Assembly: GCF_905404315.1 (NCBI RefSeq)
Contig: NC_066309.1
Location: 2,418,001-2,482,000, forward strand
Reading direction: 5' to 3'
Origin: Leptidea sinapis
Taxonomy: Eukaryota; Arthropoda; Insecta; Lepidoptera; Pieridae
DNA: 64,000 bases
The stretch's first letter is position 1; the number at the start of each line of letters is the position of its first letter. The position numbers and the translations under genes are program-made. The notes beneath the pieces were generated by a model. The model was not told where the DNA came from. It did not search any database and worked only from the letters and a program-made list of their open reading frames with translations. Of this stretch, positions 27,601 through 41,309 are shown piece after piece.

Positions 27601-30600
27601 ATGGCAAATGGGTTTTTTTAGTGGTAAACGCGCAAACTTGAGTCTTCTGGGTAATGCTTAATTTTAAGAGTAGAGAACAAACTATATTGTAATGGCTAAT
27701 CGTAATATATTTATGCAATCCCATTATTTTTTGCTTTTTTTTTTATTTAGTCGTTGCCCCGGCGTGAATCTTGAGCGGTCAGCGCCGTTAATGAACAGGT
27801 TTACAAATGCTACTTTGATTGTTGCTACTAAATTGATTACACATTACCCCCTCCCCGTACCTTCTACCTGTGAGATCATGTTTTTTGAATCTACGCGTGG
27901 GGCTATACTTTGACGATTTCTAAGGGCACTGGTGTAGAGACTAGTAAGCTTAGGGCCCGAGTTCAAGTCCTGGTATGCGCAATCGCTTGTGGGATTCCTA
28001 TGAATGCATTTTTAAGTCATGGCTGTATATGCGTATATTGTAATATTATGATGTATATTGAGTTAAAGATATCGTTTCTGGCACCCACCCATATTACAGG
28101 TTTTACTATACTTAATTTGGGGTTAAAATATAATTACTGCAAAGTGGGTCAGTTATCATACCTAATATAACAATGAGTTGTTCCAAATGTCAATGAATGT
28201 TGTGGAACTCTATGGAGATCAAGAAATCATTTAGTTCTGTAATAATTCAAAAATGTACACGTATGAAATGGACTCATTAAGGCACTGAAAACTCAATTAT
28301 TGATATGTGCACGACCAATCAGAAAGATGTAGAGATCAAACGTTACTCCAACGTTATCTGATTTATTTGTTCTGTATATAATAAATAAAATAATGTTTTT
28401 TATGAGTTTGTCAATAGTATATCATAACATCAAGAATTCAATAAAATATGCACCCTGTTGTTGAAATGAAATTGTTTCACAGCAGAACTGTCTGTGTTAG
28501 CTAAAATTAAGTTTATTTTTTACCACCTGAGAAAGTAAGAAAGATATAAAAATTAAAAAAATTCGTTATTTATTTTAAACTACTCATTCTTTCAATTTCA
28601 TTTCTGAACGACAGGGGATACTTACATCAAAGGAAAAACAAAATTGTTGTTTTTATTTAATTCCGAGCATTTTCATATTTATTTAAACCTTTAAACCTTC
28701 TCTGGACTTCCACAAATAGTTCAAGACCAAAATTAGCCTAATCGGTCCAGCCGTTTACGAGTTTTAGCGAGACTAACGAACAGCAATACATTTTTATATA
28801 TACGTACAAAACCTTTGGCCATTTTGGAACAACATACAATTTCTACATCACTTACACAATCCAAAAATTACTAAGACTAAACTATTCTATGCGTAAAATA
28901 TTACTACTTAATTAAAATACAACCCAAGTTCACCCCACTGATCTAATTTCTATATGTGTAAAAAACGGTAGCAATAACAGAAGGACTCAATACCGAGCGT
29001 GTAATTGTGGATACAGCAATTGTCACCGTGACGACTCGTCGGTGTCTTTGTCACTGAAATCCTTATTTTTTTTTGTCTGGTAATCTCCTGGCTAATCCGT
29101 TTTATCACGTACAGATGTGAGCTTCGTTTTTTCGGTTGTTAGAATGGAATCTGTTGCTATTTTGGTTTGCATTTTATGTGAATTATATGTAAGTATTATT
29201 AGTATACATGATAATTTTTATAAATAAGTCAATAGTAAGTCTTATTATATAACGAATACGGTTGTATGGGCTTGAACCCTTTGCCTATCCTAATGAACCT
29301 AGGCGAAGAAACCAAAAAAAAAACGAATGTCGCAAAAGTAGGAAAATTTTAGAAACCAACTTCATCCTGTTACTTTTGTGTTACAGTAAATATAACCTCA
29401 AAAATTTATATTTTTTTGAGTCAGTCATTCATAATTTCATTGGTTCACATACTGACAGTCAAATCGATTTACGAATGAATTCAGAACACTGAACGTATAT
29501 AAAACATATGCGTTCACTGATTTAGAACGTATTGTAATAGACCGTAAGTTTTTGATGAAATTATTAAATTGCAATTAATTTATTTAACTTATTTGCCCTG
29601 ATTACTGTTTCATTTTTCGTTCTAGAAATTATTCGATGACTATAATATAATAAAGCGATAAGTTCGCTTTAAGCGATAAGTAGAAATTTTAATATTTCTT
29701 TTAATGTAATAAAGTGTTTTCATTCATTTATTCATATTCGTTATACAGACGGATATTGTATGTGTGAAACAGTAATGTGCAAGTATTATTAGAGACAACA
29801 TCTTGTCTCAAATTAAGAGCGCAATTGTGATGTCGCACAGATCAGAATCCTGAACGTTACTGTTACGGACAGGACCTTGTCTTATCACCTCTTATCGTAA
29901 AAAAATCTCAGCGAAAAAGCTGACTTTGTATTCCAATTTGATATATTATTCTCTTTAATGATTTTAATGTCTAAAATATGTTTCATTAACTAAATGACTA
30001 CGCTCTACTTAAATCATAACCAACTCACGGAAATAAGGCTGCTACTTGAAATTATTTTTGTCATCGTGAAATTCTATGATTTCTGTGGACAAAAAATCAT
30101 GAATATTAGAGTGTTTTACTAAATACAACAATAATATAGTTAGTGGTGGCCCTGAGGTCATGTCTCAATTATAATCAATAAAAATTTTATGACCAAACGT
30201 AAAGAGAGTCTAGGATTCTGATTGTTTTAACTGTCCACAATAGTTTTTTCTTCGTTGCGTATTCAACATATAAATAATAAGCAAGTTTGGAATTGAAGAT
30301 TATCTCATGTCCTATTCCAGCTCCGGTTCCCGTTTTCGCTCCCGTTCCCAATATATTATATGAATCTTGAAGATTGCTAAGACAAACTTATCCTACTATT
30401 GGGTCGCGGGAACCATGAATTTTTCCGGGATAAATTGTAGCCGATGTCCTTTCCCAAGCTCTAGTCTATCGCTGGACCAAATGTCATGAAAATCGGTTCA
30501 GTAGCTCCGGCGTAAAAGCGTTACAAACACACTTACATTCGCATTTATAATATTAGTAGGGATTTAATTAATTTGTTGTATTTTTTTTGTGTAGATAAAT

Positions 30601-33600
30601 GTTAGCTTTTGAACTTTTATGAAAAATTACAGACAATATGCTCAAGAAGCGACCTGATAATATAGATTCACGTAATAAATGTAATTATGTATACATATAT
30701 ACATCAGAAAGTTCATTACACCGGAACACAATACATTCTCCGTTACTCTATTTAGTTTTATCAATAAACAACACAAAATCCACAATTGACAGCACAGATT
30801 GTTAACCGTTCAATGAACAGCCGATAGCCGCTCTTTGTGCCAATCTATGGGGTGCCATTAATACCAAGATAAACGTAGCATCGATTGACACCCGACTATA
30901 CTCATAAAACTACGCTCTTATTAAAAGGCATTAAGGTCTAAAATGGGTGTAATTAATCCATTGTCCGCATAATCGTGAGTTTTTTTGCGCAATGATACCA
31001 GTTCGTGTAGGTTTTGTCGCGACAGGAATTAGGCCGTTTTGTCTTCGTTTTAATGTTCGGAACGTGACCGGTGAATGATATCCTAATTTCTCAATAATTT
31101 GTTCGGGTTGCGGTGACAATGATCGCAACCTTTGCGTTCATTATATCGATGTTTTTGGAATACAACACTAACATTCTTAGATTGATTAATGTTGACATTT
31201 TCGGATCGTTAGAATTACTATGAATATATTTTTAAGCGACTGGAGAATAGGAAGAGGTTATCTTGCGGAACTCAAATATTTACGGCACAATATTTATGTA
31301 TTTATTTATTTATTTATTGGAAAACAAACAGCTTAAGTTATATACACATTGTGACACATAATTTATATTACACAAGCCAATAAAGTTTCCACTTAAATAT
31401 AAACAAAGTAGGAGTGAATATAATACAAAATATAACGATTTTATATACAATTAAACATAAGGCGAAAAAAGTCCACAATAATACAAATGAAACAAAATTT
31501 ATCAAATTTATCGGTTGGACATATTTTAAGAATGTTTAAGATATTCTTTAATTTTTTTAGTAAAAGTTGGATAGCTGCTATGAAAAATGTCTAAGTGACT
31601 ATAATTATTATAAATTTGAAATGCCTCTGTTGTGCATGCGATAATTTAGTACTTTAAATATTTATTTAATAACAAAGTCACATGTAACGCAATTTAAGAC
31701 TAGTAAAAAAACATGTGGTTAAAGGGTAGGATTTTTTTTAAATTAGAGTGGGAAAACGGGAAAGTTCACTTAATAGGAATTGTGAATCTGCACTGCTCAT
31801 AACCATCTGCCATACCACAAGCCTTAATTTTTTTTTATCACAATCAAATCCATTTCAATGAATTTTATAGTCGAGTATGAAATTTATTGTTGTTTAAAAA
31901 GCAGCTCAAAACTATTTTTAACTAGATTTGGAGCTTAAATTCTATTCTATAATTTTCTTATCCTTAATACCATTTTTCTTTAGTATTTACCCTGGAATGA
32001 GACGTCAACGGTTTTTCCAAAGTTTCCTAACCTTATTCAGCTATTTATATCAAATTACTTACGGCGTATTTTATTTATCATTGCGATAAAACCACTAAAG
32101 AGAAATTTATAACTAACTCAAACTAAATATCAATACACTTAGCAGAAAAACAACAAGAACCTAGATAATTATCGTTCATTACGGAAACTATAGCTAGATC
32201 AATTTCCGCGCGTATTTATAATACACATAAAAATCCGCCTTTTACGTCGCTGACATAGGCGGAAGTAATACTTTTCCTGCTGATAGTGAAGACAAGCCAA
32301 GGAAACAAGGCTCCTCACTGAAATGTGGCTTTTAGAAAAACTAGGGGTTCATTCTTGGTATTTATTCGACTTTAGCGGATATTTTAGGGTTGCTTCGACA
32401 CGGAAGCGATTCGTTTTAATATTTGTTAAGGAAATTAAGAAGTGGGCGACCCAAAGTATCGATTTGGGTGTTAGGTACAAGGGTGTACATTGTTTGTTTT
32501 ATGGAATTAATCGAGATGTCTATCAATACGGGGCAGGCGGTATAATTTTATTTATTTATTTGGAAACCCAACAATCGCACACTAATACATAAATTTCATA
32601 CAAAAATAAAAAAATATATATATCTAAGTGTACAGATAACTTACAGGGTTACACATCTTTCATTATCTGTTACCTTTCCCGACCATACTATACAACTTGT
32701 TTAAAGTTAAATATTATGTTAGTAAAATTACAGTTTACCTAAATATTATGTTAAAATTAAAATTAAGTCTAATACAAAACCACAGCATTTACTTCTTATA
32801 AATTTTAGTACATTTATTTATAAATATTGTAAACCCATCTGCACCAATGTCCAAGTCTGGTATTTTATTTAGGTACTCATTATATTCTCTTGCCATTCGC
32901 TCGATTGGAGAATTAATAATTCTTATGAATTATTGTAAACGTGTCAACATTAATAGGTATTATAACAGATATTTACATTACATTATTGCATATTGAGTTG
33001 TAGACACCGTTTTAGTTAATATTTTTATCGAAATCAGTGCCATTCGCATATCACTTGTAGTGCTTCTGAAAGCGATTACATTTACGAAAATAATTCAACA
33101 ATATATATAGCATATAGGTATATATTTATATATCGCTTCTCACCTTAACCATTATTAGGTATTGAAGAGTGGACGAAACCAAGATACATTAGTTTATTAA
33201 TAGAATAATATTTATGCTTAACAAAACACTACATGAGTATTGAAATGCGGGTAGTTTTAATTAAATGTATCCAGAGAAAACGGGGCCACGCACTCTCTCG
33301 CACATATGTAGTGGTTGTCCAATTTGGCGCAGGCGTGCTCCGGGTAAATAACTGCGCTCACAAATTGTTATCTTGTGAAACGAGACGTATGATTCGTGCA
33401 ACGAGGCGTGATCTTCGCTACCGTGGCGTGCCACCGCTCTTCAGCCGTAGGGATGTGGCTGATATCGATGTTTTCAGAAACTTTATTTATCTCATGAATT
33501 ACACATTGTTACTGAGAGATATTACTATTCTAGTAAAAGAAAAACACATATGCTACATAAATTGGTATAGAAAAAAAAAATTAAAATAAAAACAAAGCAA

Positions 33601-36600
33601 TGAAACAAACATTGTAACGAAATATTAATGAAATATTACTTGTGTTAAGGAGAGCCTTTGGGGATGGAGCAAATGCTTTTTTATACTTTCCATATTGTGA
33701 AGACTAGGTTCAAACAATAGGCAAAAAACGTCTTTTATCAGATGCAAATATGATTGGAATTGCGTAACGTCAAGTTTGCTCTTTTTAAAGACTACTTTAA
33801 TCTCGCGCATCAACAATGTTTAAGTAAATATCTGAAAAAAAATGTTAAAAGAATCAATTCGTAATTCATTGTTGTGTACACAAAAAAATCAAAAAAACAC
33901 TTATACCTAAGTACGAAAAATTAATTTGTTTATTTTGTAACTTTCCCTTTTTCATCAGTTTACCAATTAATTTTATTTTGAATTTTCAACTTTAACAATG
34001 AAAGCATTAAAAAACTAAAGCTAAAGGCCGACTCAATCTAAACAGCTTTCTGAATGTCTCTACCGTGTAATTATTTAAAATAACCTCGACATTGTTAGTC
34101 CCCATCTCTATAATGTATGAAATGTAATTTTCCGAGGCGAACGAGTCGCGAACATTTGTAGCTTTTGCAAGTATTCCGGGAAATTGCGATCTCCGTGCAA
34201 AATATGAGATCTGCCGCATTCGTTTAAATTACAAAGTCAGTTTAAATATAATAATCTGCAGTGCGGCCTGGCGATGGCGGCTGGTTCAGGCTTCCCTTTA
34301 TAACTGTGATAAATGCGCGTGAAAATACTCGTGAAAACTCATATATATGCATATGAAATTAATTTACTTTAAGCCTTCTTTATATAAGTGTTCATTATTT
34401 TTGATTTTGAGCATGTTATTTGATATGCCCGTGAAAGGATTTGTGAGTTGTTTATGTACAAAAGTTTTTAATTTCTTAACTTAATTCTATTTACAAGTAC
34501 CCACATTTTGTACATTTCCTTTTTTATGGATAATCAAGGCTTCAGGTGATCTGAGTCTCTTGCAACCCCAGAGGTATCTAAGACTCTGCTGTCCCTCCAT
34601 AAGTCTGTACGTCTGTCTGTCAAAGTTGTTTTCAGTGTGTGTTGCGTTATCTCATAAGATCGGTCTTTCTTGTACCAGGGAGATGCGAAAATCTATATCG
34701 AAATCGTTCACACTTATGCTAAGATAAACTACTTGCCAAACTTCTAGGTCAACGGAAAATACCTTATAAGTTTTGAACGTATTTACGTATCTTTTTCAAC
34801 GTTTAGAAGTTTTATTTTATATTTAGAAGATAATTTTTTTCACAGCTTCAACTTGAGTATTATTGAGATAATATTAGATATTTTCTTTCAACTCAATACT
34901 ACCACGCGTTCCCGAGGTGGTGGATAAAGGGTCTTGACAAATAAGCAGACAGATGTACGGACGAATGTAAAAGCCATCCGTTCTTTTCTTTTTAGGTACG
35001 GAACTCTAAAATGTCATTACGTTTGGACGTCTATCGTCACGACGAAACGCAACGCACCAATGGGGACTCGCCCTAATAGGGCGATAAAATTTTTCTTTTA
35101 CCAAAAGTACTTTAAAAATTATGGTACAGAACCCTTTGTGAGCGAGTCTTACTCGTCCTCGACAAGTTTTTTTCTCTTTTAGGTATGTAATATTCAAAAA
35201 CTTACGGCATGATAATGTTATGATCACTTTTATGAGACTTTCCGACATTTAATTAGTAAGTTCCACGCATTAATAACATAGCAAAGGTCATCTATAAGTG
35301 TCATGAACATGGGACATCGATACATCACATGACGCGTCCCGTTGCTATAAGTAACAAGTGTCTATCCTCGAGTGGTCACAACTCACACCGACCTTTGGCG
35401 ACTAGCGAGCAGCGATGAGTGATAGCGGCCATGTGCTGCCAGTTAACTCATCCCGCGTACAACCCTCGCCATTCTGTAGGGTTGGCACTTCTATGTTATT
35501 TACTTGTCACATGCCCTTGCTATGTTCATGCAAAATCAGTCACTATAAGAAATAAAACGTAACATCAGGGTCTTATTTATTTAAATTAATTGGCTACTAT
35601 GTTTACTCATTTAAATTTAATTTAAAATTATTCAAATTTATTGTTTTCTTCATCAAATTAGAATTTATTATGAAACTTAAAAATAATAGTCTCTAGCAAA
35701 CACTAGATATAATGAAATATATAAAGTAGATTTATTTCTTATGATTTCCGTTTGAAGGAACCTGTGACTTTAAAAGCGTAGTAAAAAAACGGAACCCATT
35801 CCAAATTTACTGTTAATAACTATAAAAATTGATGCCCTTTTTTATATTGCTGTACCTTTTTCTAACTGTTTTATTACCACTAATAAGCACAAGTATTGTA
35901 ATCTGTAATGTGGTATAATCTAGATAAATCTGGAATACACTACCTTAAAGTGTATAATATAAAAAGTGTTTCCCGTAAATAACGTTTATAGTATGTCTTC
36001 AAAATCAACACACTCGATTGTTCTCTGAGACCCATAAAACTGATAAGTATATAACAAACATCTCCTTTGTGTCGCACAGTCGGGTAAAAATATAATCTGT
36101 TGCAAGGGACAGCCCTAGTTAAGACGAGGGTTGCTAAGATAATTATCTTTTTTACTACACCCAACGTAGTTTTAATAACGAGATAAATGCTGCGTAAAGG
36201 CTTGCTTCTGACGCGGAAGGAGGGTTTTCCGACTTCGACTTTGATTAATACCTTACTTGTTATGATATTTTTATTGAGCAACAGATGCTTTTTATTTTTC
36301 AAGTAACTTTCGATTTTTTCCCCGTTACTGCGGGGATCTTTTTTTAATTTTACGCCGAATTAGACACACCTTGTTACTTGTGTTATGGCAGTTTTATAGT
36401 AGGCGAATTAAAATTTTCACAATGTGTTTCATATTTTATTTATAAACAACCTGTACATTGGTCATAACTTTATGTCTTGAGTTGCCTTTCGTTTTCAAAG
36501 CCATGATTAGTGCGTAAAGTGTCGGGCTATCCGCAATTTAGTATTTAACTATTCGTTATAAAGTTGAGTATTGTTTACTAATTAATGTATCTAAACAGAC

Positions 36601-39600
36601 GGTCACTCAAAAATTCAATACATTACGGTGGCAGGCTATGCGCCTCACCCGTGACACAAAAGTACTGTTGTTGTTGTACCTACATAACTTTATCGATTTT
36701 ATAGTAAATTATATAATTGTGTATTTATAAGTTAATATTAATATTTATTGTAGGCCATAATAGTATTTTTTCTAACGTGCCCGACAAACCTCTGTGGTTT
36801 ATGGCCTGTTATATATTAATAAACTGTAATTCTATTTTTCATAATAAATAAATAAATATATATATATCCCAAACACACTTTATATACTACAATCAATATT
36901 GTGAATTGCTGATATTTATATTTCATGGATATAAGAGGCTTTTACCTTTTGACCTAAACTTATCCATATTATCGTTGGTCATCTTTCGACGTCAAATTAA
37001 AAAAAATGACGTCGATTTTGTCTTTTATCCATCTCATGGATTCCACTCCCATTATCTTTCGTACATTTCTCTGTGTTTGCCCTCATTATGTTTTATGCTT
37101 ATTCGACTAGCCGTTTTGTCTAGTTATGTACTTAGGTCTTCTACGTACTATAGTAAGCAATAATGGAAATCCGGATAAAGCAAAAGATTTCGGTTTAATT
37201 TGTAATGCTAGTCATATAACCATTGGAAAGCTCCTTTTCACAGAATATGTCTCAAGTTGACGGACATAATAATGGTTCTAATCATTGCTAGTAAAAACTA
37301 CGAGGAATCATTAAAATACTATCAATATTTCCGTAGTAGCTGGTAGCTAGGCTCATTCGTTGGTCGAAATATCTGCCAGCGCTTAGGTCACCAGGAGCTT
37401 CAATGAGATGGAGATAGTCTGTCATTGTATAATTTCCGCGCCTTATATCCATAGGTATTGATCCAGAGGAAAACTTTTCTCCTAATAAAATAAAATAACA
37501 ATAAAAACAATTAAAATAATATTAACTAACAAAAATTAACGAAAAACTACAATTAAATAACGAAAAGCGTTATAATTGTGTAAAAACTGTCCCATCTATA
37601 TTTACTTGATCGTATAACTTATTCACAGTCCATTATGACTCAATGGAAAACAAGCGATGAAGAACTATTGAATGTTATTCACGCAAACTTCACCCCTGCT
37701 TTAAGCCAATTAGGGCTAGTTTTCCTGAGTGCATTACAAATAGATGCTTTACAGAGCTTCAATATTCGGCTTATTTGGGTAAATGTAGTGTCTGGTTAAA
37801 AATTATAGGTTTAACCTGAAATGGAATAACCCTTGTTTAGATAATAACTGCTGCACCCTAAATTTGAGCAGTTTTCGTATAACTATCTATTTATATGTAT
37901 TTATCGACAGCTGAGAAACCGCTGAAAAGTAGATATCTGTAGATATCTAAATATTAAGTACCTAGATATATTTTTTGAGTCCGTAAGATCGACAAAATAC
38001 CATTGAATTCCTATTGAGCTTAATCTGATAATTGCATTGATTTTTTTATATAGTTTTTTGGGTTTTTAATTAGGTTACGCGGAATCTTAACCTATACTCT
38101 AGATTTATTTTCAAAGGTCCCGCGCGCCATGTGTATTGGTTTAGTTTACGTTATAGTTAATAATAAATTTTGTTCACAATTTAACAACACAACAAAAGTA
38201 ATTCAATTGTTAAAAATAATTCTCGGCCAGCTATTTTGCAGATTACAAACAAAAAATTTTTTTTCAAATTATTGAATTTTTAAAAGCTGTTGTTATATTT
38301 CACACTGTAAACAGATAGATACTTAATGCTATTAAGTATCCGTTCCTCATCAATCAGAATTATGTTGTGAATTATAATCTAATAAAGCTAAAAACAATAA
38401 ACCATCTAAGAAAGAATTAGTTAGGAATCAATTAATAGATACCTAGGTCTTTCAATTTAAAAGATAATTTACGTTCAAATATGTTGAATGTACAAAAAAT
38501 TTCATTAAAACTAAATATTGAATCAATATGAGATAAATAATAGCTTTGGTTATGAAAATTAAATTATCAAGGGTGGTTGCATGATAAATGGCCAAGCTGT
38601 GACTATCCATAGCCTGACGTGGACTAATAGCGTCATCTATTATGAAGCCAAGGTATCCACTTTAGTGATCACAATATCCGACAGGTGCCGCCACACACTA
38701 ATGTTGTAACTATAATGGTATTTATCGTTTTGGAATTATATTTTAGATGAAATTCGCAACAATGTTTTATTTAATATTTATAAAATTGTTCCAAAGTGTT
38801 TTTAATGTAAATAAGTCATAAATACAAACACGTGCCCGACGAAATATAAAGTTCTACTGTATCATTAAACGATGTTAGCGAAACATCCAAGAGGTTCTAC
38901 AGTAATTCGCTAGATGGCGCTTCTACGCAAAATTGATTAATTCTCTAATTCTAACTAATTTAATTAATTCTCTAAACTAATTCTCAAAATTTTTTTCAGG
39001 TGCTTGGGAAGAATGGCGTTCGAGGATGGCTGGATGGCACAACAGACAAAACAAATTGGCTCAAATTTGTCCGTTCTACGAATTATTCGAATGACGTCAA
39101 TGTCCAACATTTACTACTGGCCGGTCAAGTAAGATTTGTAGATCTTTTTAATTCCTTTCCTAATTAATGATCCTTGTGGTGATGTTGGCAGTTGGAATGA
39201 ATAATAATATAATATATATATTTTTTTCAATTGAAAATTAATTAAACATAAATAAATTTAGCAGTGGCTATTTAACAAATTAGAGAAAAGTTTAGAAAAT
39301 ATATAAGTACAACTTTTACAGTCTAAGTATTCCAAGACCCTAAATGTGGATGATTATAAAAATCTGTCTGTAATTCCATCCCTTATTCGAGTCTACTTTA
39401 CAAAAGCTTGCCACAATTAAGTTTTTCGCGAGAAACTATAATTATTTCAACTTTAGTGCAATTAAGTCAAACGAATCACAACCCTCATTAAAACTGCGTC
39501 TTTCTCACTACCCCCAATAAAATTTGAATGTGGAACGTTGGTAAGTTCCGGTGGCAGAAAATCGGTGTTCCCTCGAACAACTGTGACCCACTTCCGGTCA

Positions 39601-41274
39601 GAGGGGAGTGAACAGATGCGATGATTAGATTCATTCTACACCCTTCAGGTTAAAAGCCATTTGATATTTGCCCTACGTTTGTCGCTGGAATCAAATTTAC
39701 TTTATTATGACTAAAAACGAAAAATATTACGTAATTTGTGTTTACACAAATTTTCAATCGTTGAATTATTGAGTAAATATTCACCTTGTTATGTAAAATC
39801 GTAAGTTCATGTTTTTTAATGAAAATAATATATAGTACTAATAAGTAATAATATATATGGTACGCCCTGCCTATTACAATGCAGTGCTGCTCAGGATTCT
39901 TGAAGAACTCCAATAATTCTGAGCGGCACTAAAATTGCGCTCGTCACCTTGAGACATAAGATGTTAAGTCTCATTTGCCCAGTAATTTCACTAGCTTACT
40001 ACACCCTTCAGACCGAAAGACAATAATGCTTACACATTTCTGCTTTTCGGCAGAAATAGGCGCCGTTGTGGTACCCATAATCTTATCGGCATCCTGTGCA
40101 ACGGAGCCTCCCACTGGTAAAAATGTGGTATCTTAGTGCTACTATGTTTGTCTGCCTTTTTAGGGATTAGAAGGAGACACCAGACTCTCTTTCAATACCA
40201 ACCAGAGAATTACAGAAATTCAAATGATTTGAGTTTTTTTTAGTGTTAATTTCGCCAATATTTGGCAATATTAACAACTTATTGGCGACTCAACATATCC
40301 TGAGAATGCCTCGTGTAGAGGCGAAACACATGTCTAATTGTTTAAAGACAAATATTGGCGGAATTAACACTAAAGAAAACTCAAATCATTTAAATAATTA
40401 TGGATTTCCGTAAAGTAACGCCTATTTCTATAAGTTTTCTTGAATTACAGAAACGCTGTCGTCTCTTGATATATTCTGTTTGTTAGTTATAAATTATAAT
40501 GTTTATGAAGTTGTCGATTATTTTTCAATGTGATGCCGTTTTGAAAGCTTATAATGTAAACTTTGATAAGTTTTTTATTAATATAATAAATATTCGTGAA
40601 TTTTAAATCCGGCAAGCTGATTGGGCTAGGTTGCTCAAAAAAATCAATCATACATTTAATTTTAATGAAAATTTTCTTTTTAAGGCTTGTGTTTAATTGC
40701 GAAATTCCAAAATTACTTGTCTGATTGTACTTTCGAGTAGTTTTCACAAACAAAATAACTCACATGTGCATCTATAAGTTTTCAAAGGATAACAGGAATG
40801 AAGACGACGTATTACTAGAAATAATAGTATTTAGTTTATTGTAAAATGACAATAAATCTGCATTCAAAAAATAAGATACTTATATTTAGTTGTACATTTG
40901 TTTTATCATGATAATTCCAGATTTGGTACAAAGTGGTTGGAGACATAGCATCAGGACAGGAACTACTCCTGGGACCAAGGACACCTCTACCCTTACAAGA
41001 CGTCTTAGCGGCTGGAGGTAAGTTTTGTTCTCTATAAATTTCAACGGGCGCTAAGTGCTCATCCCCATGAATTACATCTTGATAGATCGTAGGAGCCTTT
41101 AAACTCAAATATCTTGGTGAAATTTATTTCTTCAGAATTCATAACGTCTTCAATAAATCTCTACCACCGCTAAAATATTGTTTAGAACTCTAAGAGAGAA
41201 AAAGCTCATGGTAAATCTGCCAGTAGAAATTTTTGTGCTTGTTTGAAAAAAATACAATTGATAGAACATTATAA

Positions 41275-41309
<35 letters not shown>

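Larger units (their letters stand above)
13255..38999 (+). other. Intron 2 of PR-domain gene (25.7 kb)
   Basis: Splits the PR domain between residues 149 and 150. Contains the LINE, SINE and Helitron remnants listed separately. 35190-38990 shows no repeat or coding landmark. Confidence 0.65.

Noticed and set aside
33233..33589. 118-codon + strand frame, one of the longest outside repeats
   Set aside because: Basic, Arg-rich low-information sequence, no family motif, no splice or promoter context, in the middle of intron 2. Likely chance.
35940..36302. 120-codon minus strand frame
   Set aside because: No recognisable domain, AT-rich codons and no start context. Such frames are expected by chance in 64 kb.
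41276..41308. TA run as a promoter or origin
   Set aside because: A plain microsatellite without other signals.
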